64,000 nt of DNA from Sulfidibacter corallicola (GTDB lineage: Bacteria > Acidobacteriota > Holophagae > Acanthopleuribacterales > Acanthopleuribacteraceae). The stretch is taken from assembly GCF_017498545.1 (NCBI RefSeq), contig NZ_CP071793.1, positions 3,100,001-3,164,000 on the forward strand. The letters run 5' to 3'. The first letter of the stretch is position 1. Every line of letters starts with the position of its first letter. Below the pieces are notes generated by a model. The model was not told where the DNA came from. It worked only from the letters and a program-made list of their open reading frames with translations, and did not search any database. The translations under genes were made by a program, and so were the position numbers. This document shows positions 45,141 through 55,200 of the stretch, piece by piece.

Positions 45141-45371
45141 ATGCGTGAATGGGTTGAGCAGTACATGCGTGCCATCGCGGCACATCCCGATCAAGTTTCC
45201 GTGAGTCAGACGGAGGGGGTGAAGACCGTGGTTCTCGCCATGACCCTGGCGGACGAGGACAAGGCCCTGTTCGACGGCCGCAGCAGCCGCCTGCGGCGCG
45301 CGTTGAACGCGACGGTCTGTCTGGCCGGTGCCAAAACGCGCACGCGCTACGTCGTCACCATCGCGGACTGA
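45141..45371 (+). CDS. khpA: KH-domain RNA-binding protein (KhpA/YlqC-like)
   Basis: Seventy-six residues after GGAGGATTCACAT, in the place between rpsP and rimM where KhpA is usually found. The single KH fold is recognisable, but the RNA-contacting GxxG loop reads DGRSSRLRRAL instead of a G-K-x-G type loop, so nucleic acid binding may differ. KhpA normally pairs with KhpB and binds many RNAs; KhpB is not in the window. A strong terminator follows. Confidence 0.82.
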   Translation: MREWVEQYMRAIAAHPDQVSVSQTEGVKTVVLAMTLADEDKALFDGRSSRLRRALNATVCLAGAKTRTRYVVTIAD

Positions 45372-45447
45372 TTCGAATCACGACTCCCCGAGAAGCCGAA
45401 GGGGCCGCGGTTTTCGCGAACCATCGGCACACGGCTTCTCGATTTCG

Positions 45448-45469
45448 ACTCGCCTTCGGGCGGGTTTTT
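45448..45469 (+). terminator. Intrinsic terminator after khpA
   Basis: ACTCGCC (45448-45454), TTCG tetraloop, GGCGGGT (45459-45465) with a T-run at 45465-45469. It lies between khpA and rimM, within the ribosomal block, so the genes downstream need read-through or another promoter. Confidence 0.7.
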
Positions 45470-45545
45470 GCGTTTTAGAGCCCGTCTCGGGCTCGGACGC
45501 GGCACATTTTGGTTCCTCGCGCCGCGAGGACGGGCGGGTTTGGCC

Positions 45546-46100
45546 GTGATCTACAACGAAACGGAATATCGCCGCATCGGCAAGGTCTTGAAGCCCCAGG
45601 GCGTGCGAGGCGAATTCGTCCTGTACCTGGAATCGGACTTCCCGGAGTGGCTGGCCGAGCGCAAGGTCTTTTACGCCCGCAAAGGCGACACGCTGAGCCC
45701 CTGGCGGGTCAAAAGCGCGCGCTTCCAGCAAGACAAGCTGATCCTGCGCGTCGACGCCCTGGCCGATCGCACCGCCGTCGAGGCGGCCCGCGACACCGAA
45801 CTCTACCTGAGCGAGGAAGAGGCCCGTTCGGCCAACCAGGATCCCGACTACTTTTTCAATTCCGACCTGATCGGGATGACCCTGGTGGAGAGCGACACCC
45901 ACACCGATCTCGGCGAAGTTCTCGACGTGGTCGAGATGCCCGGCCACAGCCTGATCGAGGTTCGCCATCCCGCGGGCGAAGCCTACCTGGTGCCCTTCAC
46001 CGCCGGCTTGATCGACGAGGTGGACCTGGAGGCCGGTCAGATTCGCGCCACCCTGCCCGAGGGCCTGGTTCCCGGCACGGAAGCCGACAGCGCCGAATGA
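45546..46100 (+). CDS. rimM: Ribosome maturation factor RimM
   Basis: The start is either GTG 45546 or TTG 45540, both downstream of GAGGACGGGCGGG; GTG gives 184 residues. The RimM N domain is clear from RRIGKVLKPQGVRGEFVLYLES, and the C-terminal PRC barrel from LIGMTLVESDTHTDLGEVLDV and GEAYLVPFTAGLIDEVDLE. RimM helps 30S head maturation and binds S19. Its stop overlaps the trmD start (ATGA at 46097-46100), so the two are translationally coupled. Confidence 0.94.
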   Translation: MIYNETEYRRIGKVLKPQGVRGEFVLYLESDFPEWLAERKVFYARKGDTLSPWRVKSARFQQDKLILRVDALADRTAVEAARDTELYLSEEEARSANQDPDYFFNSDLIGMTLVESDTHTDLGEVLDVVEMPGHSLIEVRHPAGEAYLVPFTAGLIDEVDLEAGQIRATLPEGLVPGTEADSAE

Positions 46101-46876
46101 CCACCCAACAAACCGACACGACGACCGAGGTGCCGCGCATGCGCATCGATTGTCTCTCCATTTTCCCGGGAATCATCGCCGACGCCCTCAAGCACAGCAT
46201 TCCGGGCCGCGCCCAGGCCAACGGGCTGTTGCAGATTCACCATCACGACCTGCGCACCTGGGCGACCGACAAACACAGCAAGGTGGACGACATCCCTTAC
46301 GGCGGCGGCGTGGGCATGGTCTTCAAACCGGAGCCGGCCATGGCCGCGATTCGCGAACTGCGGGCGCAAGGGGAAGCCCTGGTCATTCACCCCTCGCCGG
46401 CGGCACCGCGCCTGACCCAGGCGGACGTCATCGAACTGAGCGGACACCGTCACCTGATCTTCCTGGCATCGCGCTACGAAGGCCTGGACCAGCGCGTCAT
46501 CGACCGTTGCGTGGACCGCGAGTACAGTATCGGCGACTACGTGATCTCGGGTGGCGAACTGGCCTGCGCGGTGATGATCGATGCCGTGGCCCGCATGGTT
46601 CCCGGCGTGGTGGCCAAACAGGCCAGCGTGGTGGAAGACAGCTTCTACAACGGGCTGTTGGACTACCCCCACTACACGCGCCCGCCGGTGTACGAGGACA
46701 TGGACGTGCCGGCCGTGCTGCAAAGTGGCAATCACGAGCACATCCGCCGCTGGCGCAAGCGTGAAGCCCTGGCCCGCACCCTCGCCCACCGCCCCGACTT
46801 GCTGGAGGGCGCCGAGCTGGACGGCGAGGCCCGCACCATGTTGCGCGAGCTGGGTTGGAAGCCACCCCGCGATTGA
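46097..46876 (+). CDS. trmD: tRNA (guanine-N1)-methyltransferase TrmD
   Basis: Two starts are possible: ATG 46097, overlapping rimM (259 residues), or ATG 46139 after GAGGTGCCGCGC (245 residues, giving the typical MRIDCLSIFPG start). The SPOUT knot is intact: PYGGGVGMVFKPEP, ASRYEGLDQRVIDR and YSIGDYVISGGELA. The C-terminal helical domain contains the catalytic Asp region VVEDSFYNGLLDYPHYTRP. It makes m1G37 in tRNAs to prevent frameshifting. Confidence 0.96.
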   Translation: MTTQQTDTTTEVPRMRIDCLSIFPGIIADALKHSIPGRAQANGLLQIHHHDLRTWATDKHSKVDDIPYGGGVGMVFKPEPAMAAIRELRAQGEALVIHPSPAAPRLTQADVIELSGHRHLIFLASRYEGLDQRVIDRCVDREYSIGDYVISGGELACAVMIDAVARMVPGVVAKQASVVEDSFYNGLLDYPHYTRPPVYEDMDVPAVLQSGNHEHIRRWRKREALARTLAHRPDLLEGAELDGEARTMLRELGWKPPRD

Positions 46877-46954
46877 TCTCCTCCGCGGCTTTCGCTTTGA
46901 CGGAACTGCTGGCATAATGCGGATGAATTTGGCGTTCGCCATCCGGAGATCTCC

Positions 46955-47542
46955 ATGAACCGACCCGCCGCCGATCCCCAGGACCTGCGTCACCGCATTC
47001 ATTTGGTCCTGCGCCACGACCACGTGTTGGGCCGCGAAAACCAGACCATTCACTCCAGCGTCACGCAAACCGATTTGCACGACTTCTGCCGGCTGACCCT
47101 GACCTACGGGCTCGGCGGTTTTCATTGCGTGACCGAAATCGAAGCCCAGCATCGCCTCTGCGCCGACATTCTCGATTTCTGGCGCAACGGCTTCGGCAAA
47201 CAGTACAATCCCGACCGGGTGGCCGCCTTGGGTGCACTCCACATCCATCGCGCCTTCGACGATCTGGTGACCGACATGACCGAGCGCGACGGGCAACCTC
47301 CGCTGATCGTCGGTACCAGCGCAAAACCCTGCGCCAATCAGGTTGATTTCAGCGATTTTTTCTCTATAATGGAAAGTTCTGGCCGCTCGGCTCTGGTTCA
47401 ATTCGGAACCAGTTGGGGCCTGAGCTCGGACCAGTTACACCGATGTGATCGGGTCCTCCCGCCCATCTACGGTCATGATGGGTACAATCACCTCTCGGTC
47501 AGATGTGCCGCCGCCATCATCGTTGACCGCATTTGTAGATAG
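46955..47542 (+). CDS. SAM-dependent RNA methyltransferase-like protein (Methyltrn_RNA_4 / PF09936 type)
   Basis: This 195-residue SPOUT-like protein lies between trmD and rplS, where this family is often found. Recognisable motifs are [79 protein letters not shown]. The last is the knot that would bind S-adenosylmethionine. The RNA target is not established for the family. Confidence 0.88.
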   Translation: MNRPAADPQDLRHRIHLVLRHDHVLGRENQTIHSSVTQTDLHDFCRLTLTYGLGGFHCVTEIEAQHRLCADILDFWRNGFGKQYNPDRVAALGALHIHRAFDDLVTDMTERDGQPPLIVGTSAKPCANQVDFSDFFSIMESSGRSALVQFGTSWGLSSDQLHRCDRVLPPIYGHDGYNHLSVRCAAAIIVDRICR

Positions 47543-47571
47543 AGGCACGTCAACTACTAGGAGTCATCACC

Positions 47572-47931
47572 ATGAAAGTGATCGAATCGCTCGAGAAGTC
47601 TTGGATCCAAGATAAGGAACACCCCAAATTTCGTCCGGGCGACACCATCCGCGTTCACCTCAAAATCATCGAGGGCAGCAAAGAACGTATCCAGGTTTTC
47701 CAAGGTACCGTCATCGGCATCAGCAAAAAGCTGAACCGCACCACCTTCCGCGTGCGCAAGGTATCCAACGGTGGCTACGGCGTCGAGCGCCTGTTGCCGC
47801 TCTATTCTCCCGCGATCGACCATATCGAAGTCGTTCGTCGTGGTCGCGTTCGTCGCGCGAAACTGTACTACCTGCGTGGCAAGATCGGTAAAGCCGCTCG
47901 CATTCGCGAGAAGCGCAATTTCAATGCCTGA
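47572..47931 (+). CDS. rplS: 50S ribosomal protein L19
   Basis: The 119 residues are ordinary L19: [51 protein letters not shown] and the basic tail [36 protein letters not shown] precedes the ATG. It ends the translation block and is followed within 20 bases by a strong terminator. Confidence 0.98.
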   Translation: MKVIESLEKSWIQDKEHPKFRPGDTIRVHLKIIEGSKERIQVFQGTVIGISKKLNRTTFRVRKVSNGGYGVERLLPLYSPAIDHIEVVRRGRVRRAKLYYLRGKIGKAARIREKRNFNA

Positions 47932-49003
47932 TGATGTCGCGAAAAAAAGGGTTTTGAGTTTTCAAAGCCCTTTTTTTTTGGCCCGAATGGTCCTCACGGC
48001 CATGGTGTGGACGATGTTGCCGCTTTGGGCCCAATCGCTTCACCTGGTGAAGCCGGCCAAGGGCGACCCCTTGGACGAAGCGCAGGAATTCGTGGTCGAA
48101 GTGGTGGGCCCGCTTCAGCCGCAACGCATGGAAATCTTTTTGAATGGTGAACTGATGCGGGCGAGGCGCCAGCCCCCCTTCCGGTTCACGCTCTCCTGGA
48201 ACACGCGCTACCGCAACCTCGTCGCCTTCGTGGCCCATTTCGACGGTCGCGAACCGATCCGTCTGGAGAAGACGTTCGAGCAGGTCGCCGCCGACGTGGA
48301 GGCGGAGATCCAGGCCTTCCAGATCTGGCCCTTTTTCGAGCGGCCGCAGAGCAAAGCCCCTCGGGTACGGTACCAGCGCCAAACCATCGAGCCGCAGGTC
48401 TTCGAAAAGGCCGACACCCATCGGCTGAGCCTGGTCATCGCGCTCGACGTCAGCGGATCGATGCGCGACGAGCTGGATTCCCTGACCAAACCGCTGGCCG
48501 AGTTCATCGCGTTCGCACGCAAACAAAATTACGAATTACGATTCATGGTCTTCGACGGCACTTCGCGGCTCCTGAAGATCGACGAGGTGCTGGCCCTGCC
48601 GTCACTGGCCGATCTGTACCGCGGCGTGGCCCATTCGACGGTCTGGGACGGCCTGGCCACCGCCACCGGCCTCTTCACTCCCAAACCGCGCCGCCTCCTC
48701 CTGTTCATTTCCGACGCCGCCGACGACGGCAGCCGCCACTCCCCCCGCAGCGCCACCGAGTTTCTGCGCCGCTCCGGGGCTCCGATGATCTGGATCAACC
48801 TGACCGACCGCGATTTCGGCAGAATGTACCGGCTGGCGCGCCGATCCGGCGGATTCGAACTGGTTCCCGAACAGAAACCGTTCGAAACCCTGCGTCGGCG
48901 GCTCGAATACCAATACCATCTTCTGGCACCACGCGCCGGGTTCCCGGTGGACCTGAACGGGTCGCAGGGCTCGGTCTGGTATCCCCACTGGCGGGAGCCC
49001 TGA
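47924..49003 (+). CDS. Exported VWA-domain protein (Acidobacterial VWFA-related type)
   Basis: ATG 47924 gives 359 residues and a credible signal peptide (basic KKR, then [17 protein letters not shown]). The later ATG 47987 has no positive N-region and no ribosome site. If 47924 is right, the rplS terminator is coding sequence here. After an Ig-like beta domain (about 40-150) comes a VWA domain with an intact MIDAS ([13 protein letters not shown]), the Thr region [12 protein letters not shown] and [13 protein letters not shown]. Such exported VWA proteins are frequent in Acidobacteriota. Function unknown; metal-dependent protein binding is likely. Confidence 0.82.
   Translation: MPDDVAKKRVLSFQSPFFLARMVLTAMVWTMLPLWAQSLHLVKPAKGDPLDEAQEFVVEVVGPLQPQRMEIFLNGELMRARRQPPFRFTLSWNTRYRNLVAFVAHFDGREPIRLEKTFEQVAADVEAEIQAFQIWPFFERPQSKAPRVRYQRQTIEPQVFEKADTHRLSLVIALDVSGSMRDELDSLTKPLAEFIAFARKQNYELRFMVFDGTSRLLKIDEVLALPSLADLYRGVAHSTVWDGLATATGLFTPKPRRLLLFISDAADDGSRHSPRSATEFLRRSGAPMIWINLTDRDFGRMYRLARRSGGFELVPEQKPFETLRRRLEYQYHLLAPRAGFPVDLNGSQGSVWYPHWREP
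47942..47979. terminator. Strong intrinsic terminator after rplS
   Basis: A 9-bp stem GGGTTTTGA/TCAAAGCCC (47949-47957 with 47962-47970), preceded by seven A and followed by nine T. It works in either direction on paper. It falls inside the longest possible reading of the following VWA gene. Confidence 0.85.
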
Positions 49004-49076
49004 CCGGCCGAAAAACGAGCTGCGAACCCCGCCCACACGCGGTCGATTTCGCGGTGGTGCCCGCCATAAATCCTTG

Positions 49077-49085
49077 TGCTACAAT
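49077..49085 (+). promoter_or_regulatory. Extended -10 promoter for folD
   Basis: TGCTACAAT (49077-49085) is a full extended -10, 30 bases before ATG 49115, which is itself preceded by AGGGAGGAC. No good -35 is visible. Confidence 0.55.
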
Positions 49086-49114
49086 TAGGCGCCAATTCAG
49101 GGAGGACATCCAGT

Positions 49115-50032
49115 ATGGGAAAACGTTGGCCTTGCAAAGCAACAGCGGAACGCCTTCTCAACGAATCCAAGTCACGCGTCACTGAACTGAAAAACAAAGG
49201 GATCGAACCCCATTTGGCGGTGGTCCTGGTGGGCGACAATCCCGCCAGCAAAGTCTACGTCAGCAACAAGGTCAAGACCTGCGAAAGCCTGGGTATTCGC
49301 TCCACCTTTCACAAGCTGGAAGCCACCACGAGCACCGATGACCTGCTGCGCATCGTCGACGAGCTCAACCACGACGCCTCGGTTCACGGCATTCTGGTTC
49401 AATTGCCCCTCCCGCCGCAAATCGACGAGAGCCGCATCATCTCGGGCATCGAGCCCGACAAGGACGTAGACGGTTTTCATCCCGTCAACGTCGGCCGGCT
49501 TTCCCTGGGCGAGCCCGGTCTGGTACCCTGCACCCCGATGGGTGTCATGGCGCTGCTGGCCGATTGCGGCGCCGAACTGAGCGGCATGCACGCGGTCGTC
49601 GTCGGGCGCTCGAACATCGTCGGCAAACCGATGGCGCAGCTTCTCTTGAAAGCGAACTGCACGGTGAGCATCATCCACAGCCGTACCAAAAACCCCGCCG
49701 AACTCTGCCGCCAGGCGGATCTGGTGGTTGCGGCGGTCGGTCGACCCGGCCTGGTGGACGCGAGCTGGATCAAGGAAGGCGCACTCGTCGTGGACGTGGG
49801 CATCAACGAGATCACCGACGACGCCCTGGCCGAGAAGCTGATTCCGGCCGACTCCAAAAAGATGGCCGCCTACCGCAAAAACGGCCGCGTCCTCTATGGC
49901 GACGTCCACTACGCCTCCGCGCTCGGACGCGCCGAAATGGTGACGCCCGTTCCGGGCGGTGTGGGCAAACTGACCATTGCACAATTGATGGCGAACTGCG
50001 TGCTCGCAGCCGAGCGCCTGGGCTCGCGGTAG
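49115..50032 (+). CDS. folD: Bifunctional methylenetetrahydrofolate dehydrogenase/cyclohydrolase FolD
   Basis: ATG 49115 follows GGGAGGACATCCAGT and gives 305 residues. Catalytic Tyr and Lys are in KVYVSNKVKTCESLGI. HGILVQLPLPPQI, DKDVDGFHPVNVGRL, PCTPMGVMALL, VVVGRSNIVGKPMAQLL and TPVPGGVGKLTIAQLM are family hallmarks. It interconverts 5,10-methylene-, methenyl- and 10-formyl-tetrahydrofolate using NADP. The end is slightly longer than in E. coli (288), with an insertion near the C-terminus (KKMAAYRKNGRVLYGDVHY). Confidence 0.96.
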   Translation: MGKRWPCKATAERLLNESKSRVTELKNKGIEPHLAVVLVGDNPASKVYVSNKVKTCESLGIRSTFHKLEATTSTDDLLRIVDELNHDASVHGILVQLPLPPQIDESRIISGIEPDKDVDGFHPVNVGRLSLGEPGLVPCTPMGVMALLADCGAELSGMHAVVVGRSNIVGKPMAQLLLKANCTVSIIHSRTKNPAELCRQADLVVAAVGRPGLVDASWIKEGALVVDVGINEITDDALAEKLIPADSKKMAAYRKNGRVLYGDVHYASALGRAEMVTPVPGGVGKLTIAQLMANCVLAAERLGSR

Positions 50033-50060
50033 TCCGAACCGCTACGAACGGGGATAGATC

Positions 50061-50471
50061 ATGAAGAAGATCGATCATATCGGGATCGCCGTGCCCGAGC
50101 TGGACGCGGCCATCGAACAATACCAGACGCTGGGCTTTGACTTCGACCACGTCGAAGAGGTGCCCGAGCAGAAGGTGAAAACGGCCTTTTTCGAGCTGGG
50201 TGACGCCCACGTGGAGTTGCTCGAAGCGACCGAGCCGGATTCGGCCATCGCCAAGTTTCTGGGCAAGCGCGGTCCCGGCATCCATCACATCTGCGTCGAG
50301 GTCGACGATATCGAAGCCGCACTGGCGGAATATCGCGCGGCCGGCGTGCGCCTGGTCAACGAAGAACCGGTCATCGGGGCTGGCGGCCATCGCGTCGCGT
50401 TCGTGCATCCCAAGGCCACCCACGGCGTCCTGCTCGAACTGCTCGAGCGCCGTTCCACCGATGCCGATTGA
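50061..50471 (+). CDS. mce: Methylmalonyl-CoA epimerase
   Basis: The 136 residues form a vicinal-oxygen-chelate (glyoxalase) fold: KKIDHIGIAVPELDAAI with the metal His, HVELLEAT, GIHHICVEVDDIEAAL and GVLLELLERR with the metal Glu. All match methylmalonyl-CoA epimerases rather than glyoxalase I. It interconverts the (R) and (S) forms for propionate or odd-chain and branched amino acid breakdown. It lies 28 bases after folD, so the two may be co-transcribed. No mutase gene is in the window. Confidence 0.92.
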   Translation: MKKIDHIGIAVPELDAAIEQYQTLGFDFDHVEEVPEQKVKTAFFELGDAHVELLEATEPDSAIAKFLGKRGPGIHHICVEVDDIEAALAEYRAAGVRLVNEEPVIGAGGHRVAFVHPKATHGVLLELLERRSTDAD

Positions 50472-50532
50472 GCGCGGTGGGCCGGGTCGAACGCCACCCG
50501 TTCCATTCTAAAGATCAACGAGGCAAATACTG

Positions 50533-51030
50533 ATGTTGCGACAATCTGCATGTGGGCAGTCCACTCGGGGCCGCCAGGGCGTCAAGGCGCTGCTGATTCT
50601 GCTGGCCGTGGCGGCATTGACCGGATGCCACAAGTACTTCGACGTGGAGAACGAAACGGTGCCCGGCAATACCCTGATGCTGGAGTTCTCGAAACCGATC
50701 AAATACGTGTTGGAGTTGAAGATCAACGGCACGGAAATCCCGATCGACTACCGCGGTGGAAGCCGGGTCCTGATGATCGAAGGCTTGCCGGCCGGCCAGC
50801 ACAACTTCAACATTCACAGCATTTCCTACGTGTTCGGCCCCGAGTTCGACAATTACAAGATCACCGACGATCGCGGCGCCTATTTCTTCATCCAGGCCCG
50901 CAAGTACCGCTCGGGTCTGCCGAAGAACCGGGCCCAGGTATCGCTGCGCGCCTACCGCCGCCAGCTCAAGGAGCAAGGCATCGACGCGGCCCCGGAAGGC
51001 GCGGGCAAGATCAAGGCCTACTTCAAGTAA
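50533..51030 (+). CDS. Small lipoprotein of unknown function
   Basis: The 165 residues have a lipoprotein signal (ALLILLAVAALTGC), so the mature part (about 135 residues) should be membrane anchored. A beta-rich region (LMLEFSKPIKYVLELKINGTEIPID) is followed by a positively charged helix near the C-terminus (YRRQLKEQGIDAAPEG). I do not recognise a family. It follows the epimerase by 61 bases and precedes repeat island 3. Confidence 0.78.
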   Translation: MLRQSACGQSTRGRQGVKALLILLAVAALTGCHKYFDVENETVPGNTLMLEFSKPIKYVLELKINGTEIPIDYRGGSRVLMIEGLPAGQHNFNIHSISYVFGPEFDNYKITDDRGAYFFIQARKYRSGLPKNRAQVSLRAYRRQLKEQGIDAAPEGAGKIKAYFK

Positions 51031-51105
51031 TCGCAATTGCGCGTTCGCCGCACTCCAAGTCTGCATTACCGCGCTCAACGATGTGCGTTGGGCGGTAGGT
51101 CGTGT

Positions 51106-52150
51106 CCGCATACTCAGAGAGGCGTCGTGCAGGTTCGGTATAAGGCCTGTCGGTGAGCCGACACACCGGTCACTGAGTTTCAACCGGGTAACGAATCGCT
51201 AGGGAGTTCCCGCATTTGTGAGAGGGGCGTCGTGGCAGTAGGTTGGCCCGCTGGGCCGACGCTTCGAAGTAACGTAACTGGCAATAAATCAAGCATTTCA
51301 AGAGCGAAGCGTGGGCGTTGGCATATCCGTGATCATCGGAGAACGTGGGAGTAAAGTTCCCGAACGTCGAGAGATATGTCCAGCCTGTAGGTTGAGCAGC
51401 TTGAGGTTGTGTGAAAACGTCGAAAATGGACTGAATTCGGATTGGCTGTATTAGGTAAATCCTTTAAGTTCAATTCGACTACCCAAAAACCTATATACAC
51501 GAGCCATGTTTTCACACGCTCTCAGCTTGCTCAACCAATCGAAGCCATTGGGTTTAGACTTGGTATCGTGCTCGAAAGGGCAAGTTTTTCGGCATTGCCT
51601 GCAGGGAAAATCGATAGGTTCGCCGTGGGCTCAAAGATCAGCCTAGACAGACGTAGCTTCGATTGGTGGAGTTGGCGGACCTGAGCGATGCCCTCACGCA
51701 TGGCGAACCTTTCGACTTTCGGGCACCTTGCCAACTCGTTCTTTGATCAACGTAGATACGCCAATACCGGTGCTTCGCTTTTAAAGTGTTCGAAGCGAGG
51801 CGGTTGCGTCGCTTCGATTGGTGGAGCAAGCTGCTCCACCTACAGGCCTTACGCCCCTCTGGAGATGCGGGGACTTTGGACTTTACGGCTTTTGATTGGC
51901 GTCGCGTGGGAAATGATCGGCTTCGCTCTTTGGCGCAATTGATTGTCGTTGCTTGGATTGCTTCGAAGCGTCGGCCCGGCGGGCCAACCTACAGACCTGA
52001 AACCACTTACGCGAATTTCGGGCACTGCGGACCTATGTACTTCGATGGATGCGATACTGCAAATATGATGAGCTCCGCTCTCGAGCTGATCGAGACTCCG
52101 CAGCTTGAATCACTCCGGTGGGTCGACCGAGCCGGCTTACCGCCCCTGAC
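51106..52150. repeat. Mosaic intergenic repeat island 3
   Basis: About 1.05 kb. The left arm CCGCAT-N4-AGAGAGGCGTCGT occurs at 51106 and again at 51209. Forward hairpin cassettes lie at 51238 (GGCCCG type) and 51387 (decayed). Inverted cassettes lie at 51820 (GGTGGAGCA type) and 51970 (GGCCCG type). The right end TTACCGCCCCTGAC is at 52137. The 33-base stretch CGATTGGTGGAGCAAGCTGC... (51814-51846) is nearly identical to 36613-36644 of island 2. No gene is credible within it. Confidence 0.8.
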
Positions 52151-52245
52151 CAACTTACCGCCGCGCGCCACTTCTTCGCGAGGCCGTACTCCGATAGCGG
52201 GCGTCCCCGTGGGGACACCCTCGTCATGCAAGCAGGGACCGCTCG

Positions 52246-55200
52246 CTAGTTTTCTTCCAGGCAGGCGATCAGGGCCAAGATGTTGCGAATGTCGATTTCG
52301 CGATCATCGCCCCATGTCGTCAGCAGGTTGCGGTAGGCATCCTCGCTGAAGCACAGCTCCGTGGTGACGGTCACCGTGTAGGGCCCGAAGCTGTAGGTGG
52401 GCTCGCTGTCCTCCGCCAACTCGAAACGGGTGAACACGATCTCGGTGGTGCCGTCCTCGAAGGCCGCTACGGCGCACAACCGCAGCAGGGTTCCCGTGGT
52501 CTCGATCGGCGTCAACGGATTCACGTGGGTGATGCTCAATACACCCGGTTCACTGTTCACGATCGGGTCGCCCCAACGCTCGGTCAGGGTCTGATCGCGC
52601 TCCGTGCCGGCGTCGAACGTCACCACCGCGGGGTCGTAGGTCATCTCGAAGCTGAACCCGTACGCGGGCCCGCTGGGAAGCTGGGTCAAATCCAAGGCGA
52701 TCTCGAAATCGGTACCGGGCTCGACCTCGATCACGCCCCGGGCGTCGCCCATGTGGATGTCGAACAACGAAGGCGCCGGCCGTGATCCGGTCACCGCCCC
52801 GTCGCAATAGCGATCCAACAGCCGCACTCCGCGCCGCAGAATATTGACGGCGTCGATGGTGGAAATGCTGCCGCTACAGTTGGTATCGGCGACGCACAGC
52901 GGTATCGGGTCGAAGGGCGTCTGGATTGCCGTCATCAACCGCAACACCTGAAGCGCATCGAAGGCCTCGCGTGCATTGCCGTCGGCATCCACATCGCCGA
53001 TCGCCGCGAAACAACCGCCCGTGGTGCAGAACCTGCCGCTATCCAACCGCGCGGCCGGGACGCCGTTGTTGAACTGAAACTCCTCCGGCACCAGCGTCAA
53101 GGGCGTACACCGGTTGCGCAGAGCCGATTCGTCGACGGCGAAGATCAGTTTCACCAACATCTTTTCGCCGGTACCCACCAGTTCCAATTGCTCGCTGTTG
53201 GTGGCGAAGATCCGCACCGAACCGGGCGTGGTCTGGCTGTCGTCCAGAATCTCCCACGGCTCGATCAAGGTGCCGGATGGGTCGGCGCCCACGTACGTCA
53301 GCAAGTCGGGATCGTAGTCGACCCGCGCCTGGAACGAGGTGATGTGGTACAGCGCCTCGATCCCTTGGGTGAAGACGGGAATGGTCACCTCGAAGCCAGG
53401 GGCCCCACCGTGATCGTCGTTGATCCACACGTCCAGGCTACCGCCGAGGCGGGTGCAGTTGTCGAAACTACCGACATCGCTGACCGACTTGCCCTGGAAA
53501 TCCAGCCGCAGCACCAGATTCACCTGCTGCCCGAGGAAGAAGGCGGTGTCGTAGGTGACGAAGTAGACGCCGCCACCCAGATCGGCGACGCTGGCGGGTG
53601 TCGTCAGGGCTCCACCGTTTTCGCTGATGGCGAAATGGGCGGTGGTCAATCCCGAGATCGGGCTGTCGTTGGCCTCGGCCCGCACCGTCAGGCCGATGCG
53701 CGGGCATTCGGCCACGGAGATCGATTCGATTTCCAGGCCCAGGTCCAGGCTGAAATAGTCCGCCAACAGGTTCAGGGAGTCGTAGTCCTCGAACGCGCTG
53801 ACCCCGATGTACCAGGTTCCGGCCTGCGGCTGATCGACCACGATCCGCTCTTCGTTGCCCTGAAGCGAGCTGCGCCGGTCGAATTGGTCCAGCCCGGCCG
53901 GTTGACCGAAACGCAGGTAGAGATCGGCGTCGCCGACACCATCCCAGATGTCCACGGTCAGGCGATCCTGGTTGGGAGGTACCTCGATGAAGAAACACCG
54001 GAAGGTGCCCCGCAAGCCAGCGAGATCCGTCACGATCTGATCGTCGAAGACCTCGATGCAGTCGGTGTTAATGCAATTGCGGTAACTCGCCGAACCGAAG
54101 GCGCTGTTGCCACCGCTGCGAACCGTGACGTACACACCGTGTTCTCCGCCGTTGGGGAACGGCGTGGTGTAGCTGAGTTCGTAGCGACCCGGCTGTTCCA
54201 ATTCCCGGAAGCTGAAGGAAATCTGGCGATTGTCCTCGAAGAGCGTGAACGCATCGGCGGACAGGCCCTGAAGCGGCTCGCCGTCGCGCAGGACGACCAC
54301 CCGCGCGGTGATGGTCGGGCAATCAGCGGTGAAGACGGCATCGACCACCATCGAGAGAACCGAAGCGTCGTAGGCCGCGCGCAGGTTGGTCTTGAGGTAG
54401 TCGTCGAAGCCGCGAATCGCGATCCACCAAACCCCACCGGCCGGATAATCGACCGCCACCGACTCGTTGTTGCCGTCGCGTTGCGGCCGGAAGTCGAAGA
54501 CCTCGGGTGTCGGTGGTTGGCCCTGGCGCACGTAGAGATCGGCGTCGCCGCTGCCCAGGAAGGTGTCCACCGTCAGGATGCGCTGACCCGGCGGCACCGT
54601 GATGAAGAAGCATTGCCAACTGCCGGCGACCCCGCTCAGGCACTCGACCACCTGCTTGTTGAAGATTTCGGTACAGCCTTCGAGGCGGCAGGTTCGGAAG
54701 GGCGTGGAGGCCGCCACCGTCATCGCATCCACCGTCACGCTGACGTCGACCTCGTGCAGGCCGCCATCGGGTTGACGGGCGGTGAAGAGGAGCCAATAAG
54801 TTCCGGCCTCGCTATCGGCCTGGAGCTCGAAAGCTACCGCGGCACCGTCTTCCAGCAACGTGAACTGACCCGAGGTCAGGCCCTCGACGCCCACACCGTC
54901 CCGCATCACGCGCAACTTGACCCGCAGTTGCGGACAGTCGGCCACGAGCACCCCGATCAGGGAGAAATCGATCGGGCCCGGGTCCGGCGGATCGGTCACG
55001 GTGACCTGCACGTCGTCCTCGTCGTCTTCGCCACTGGGCCCGTTGTCGGGCGTCGAATCCGAATCGGTTTCGTTGGCCGCGACCACCTCGCCGGAATCGC
55101 CAAAGGACCCGGCCGTCGTGGCCCGCGCGATGAAACTGAAGCTCCGCTCGGCGCCAATGGCCAGTTCGCCGACCCGCCACAGACCGGTATCGGGCGACCA

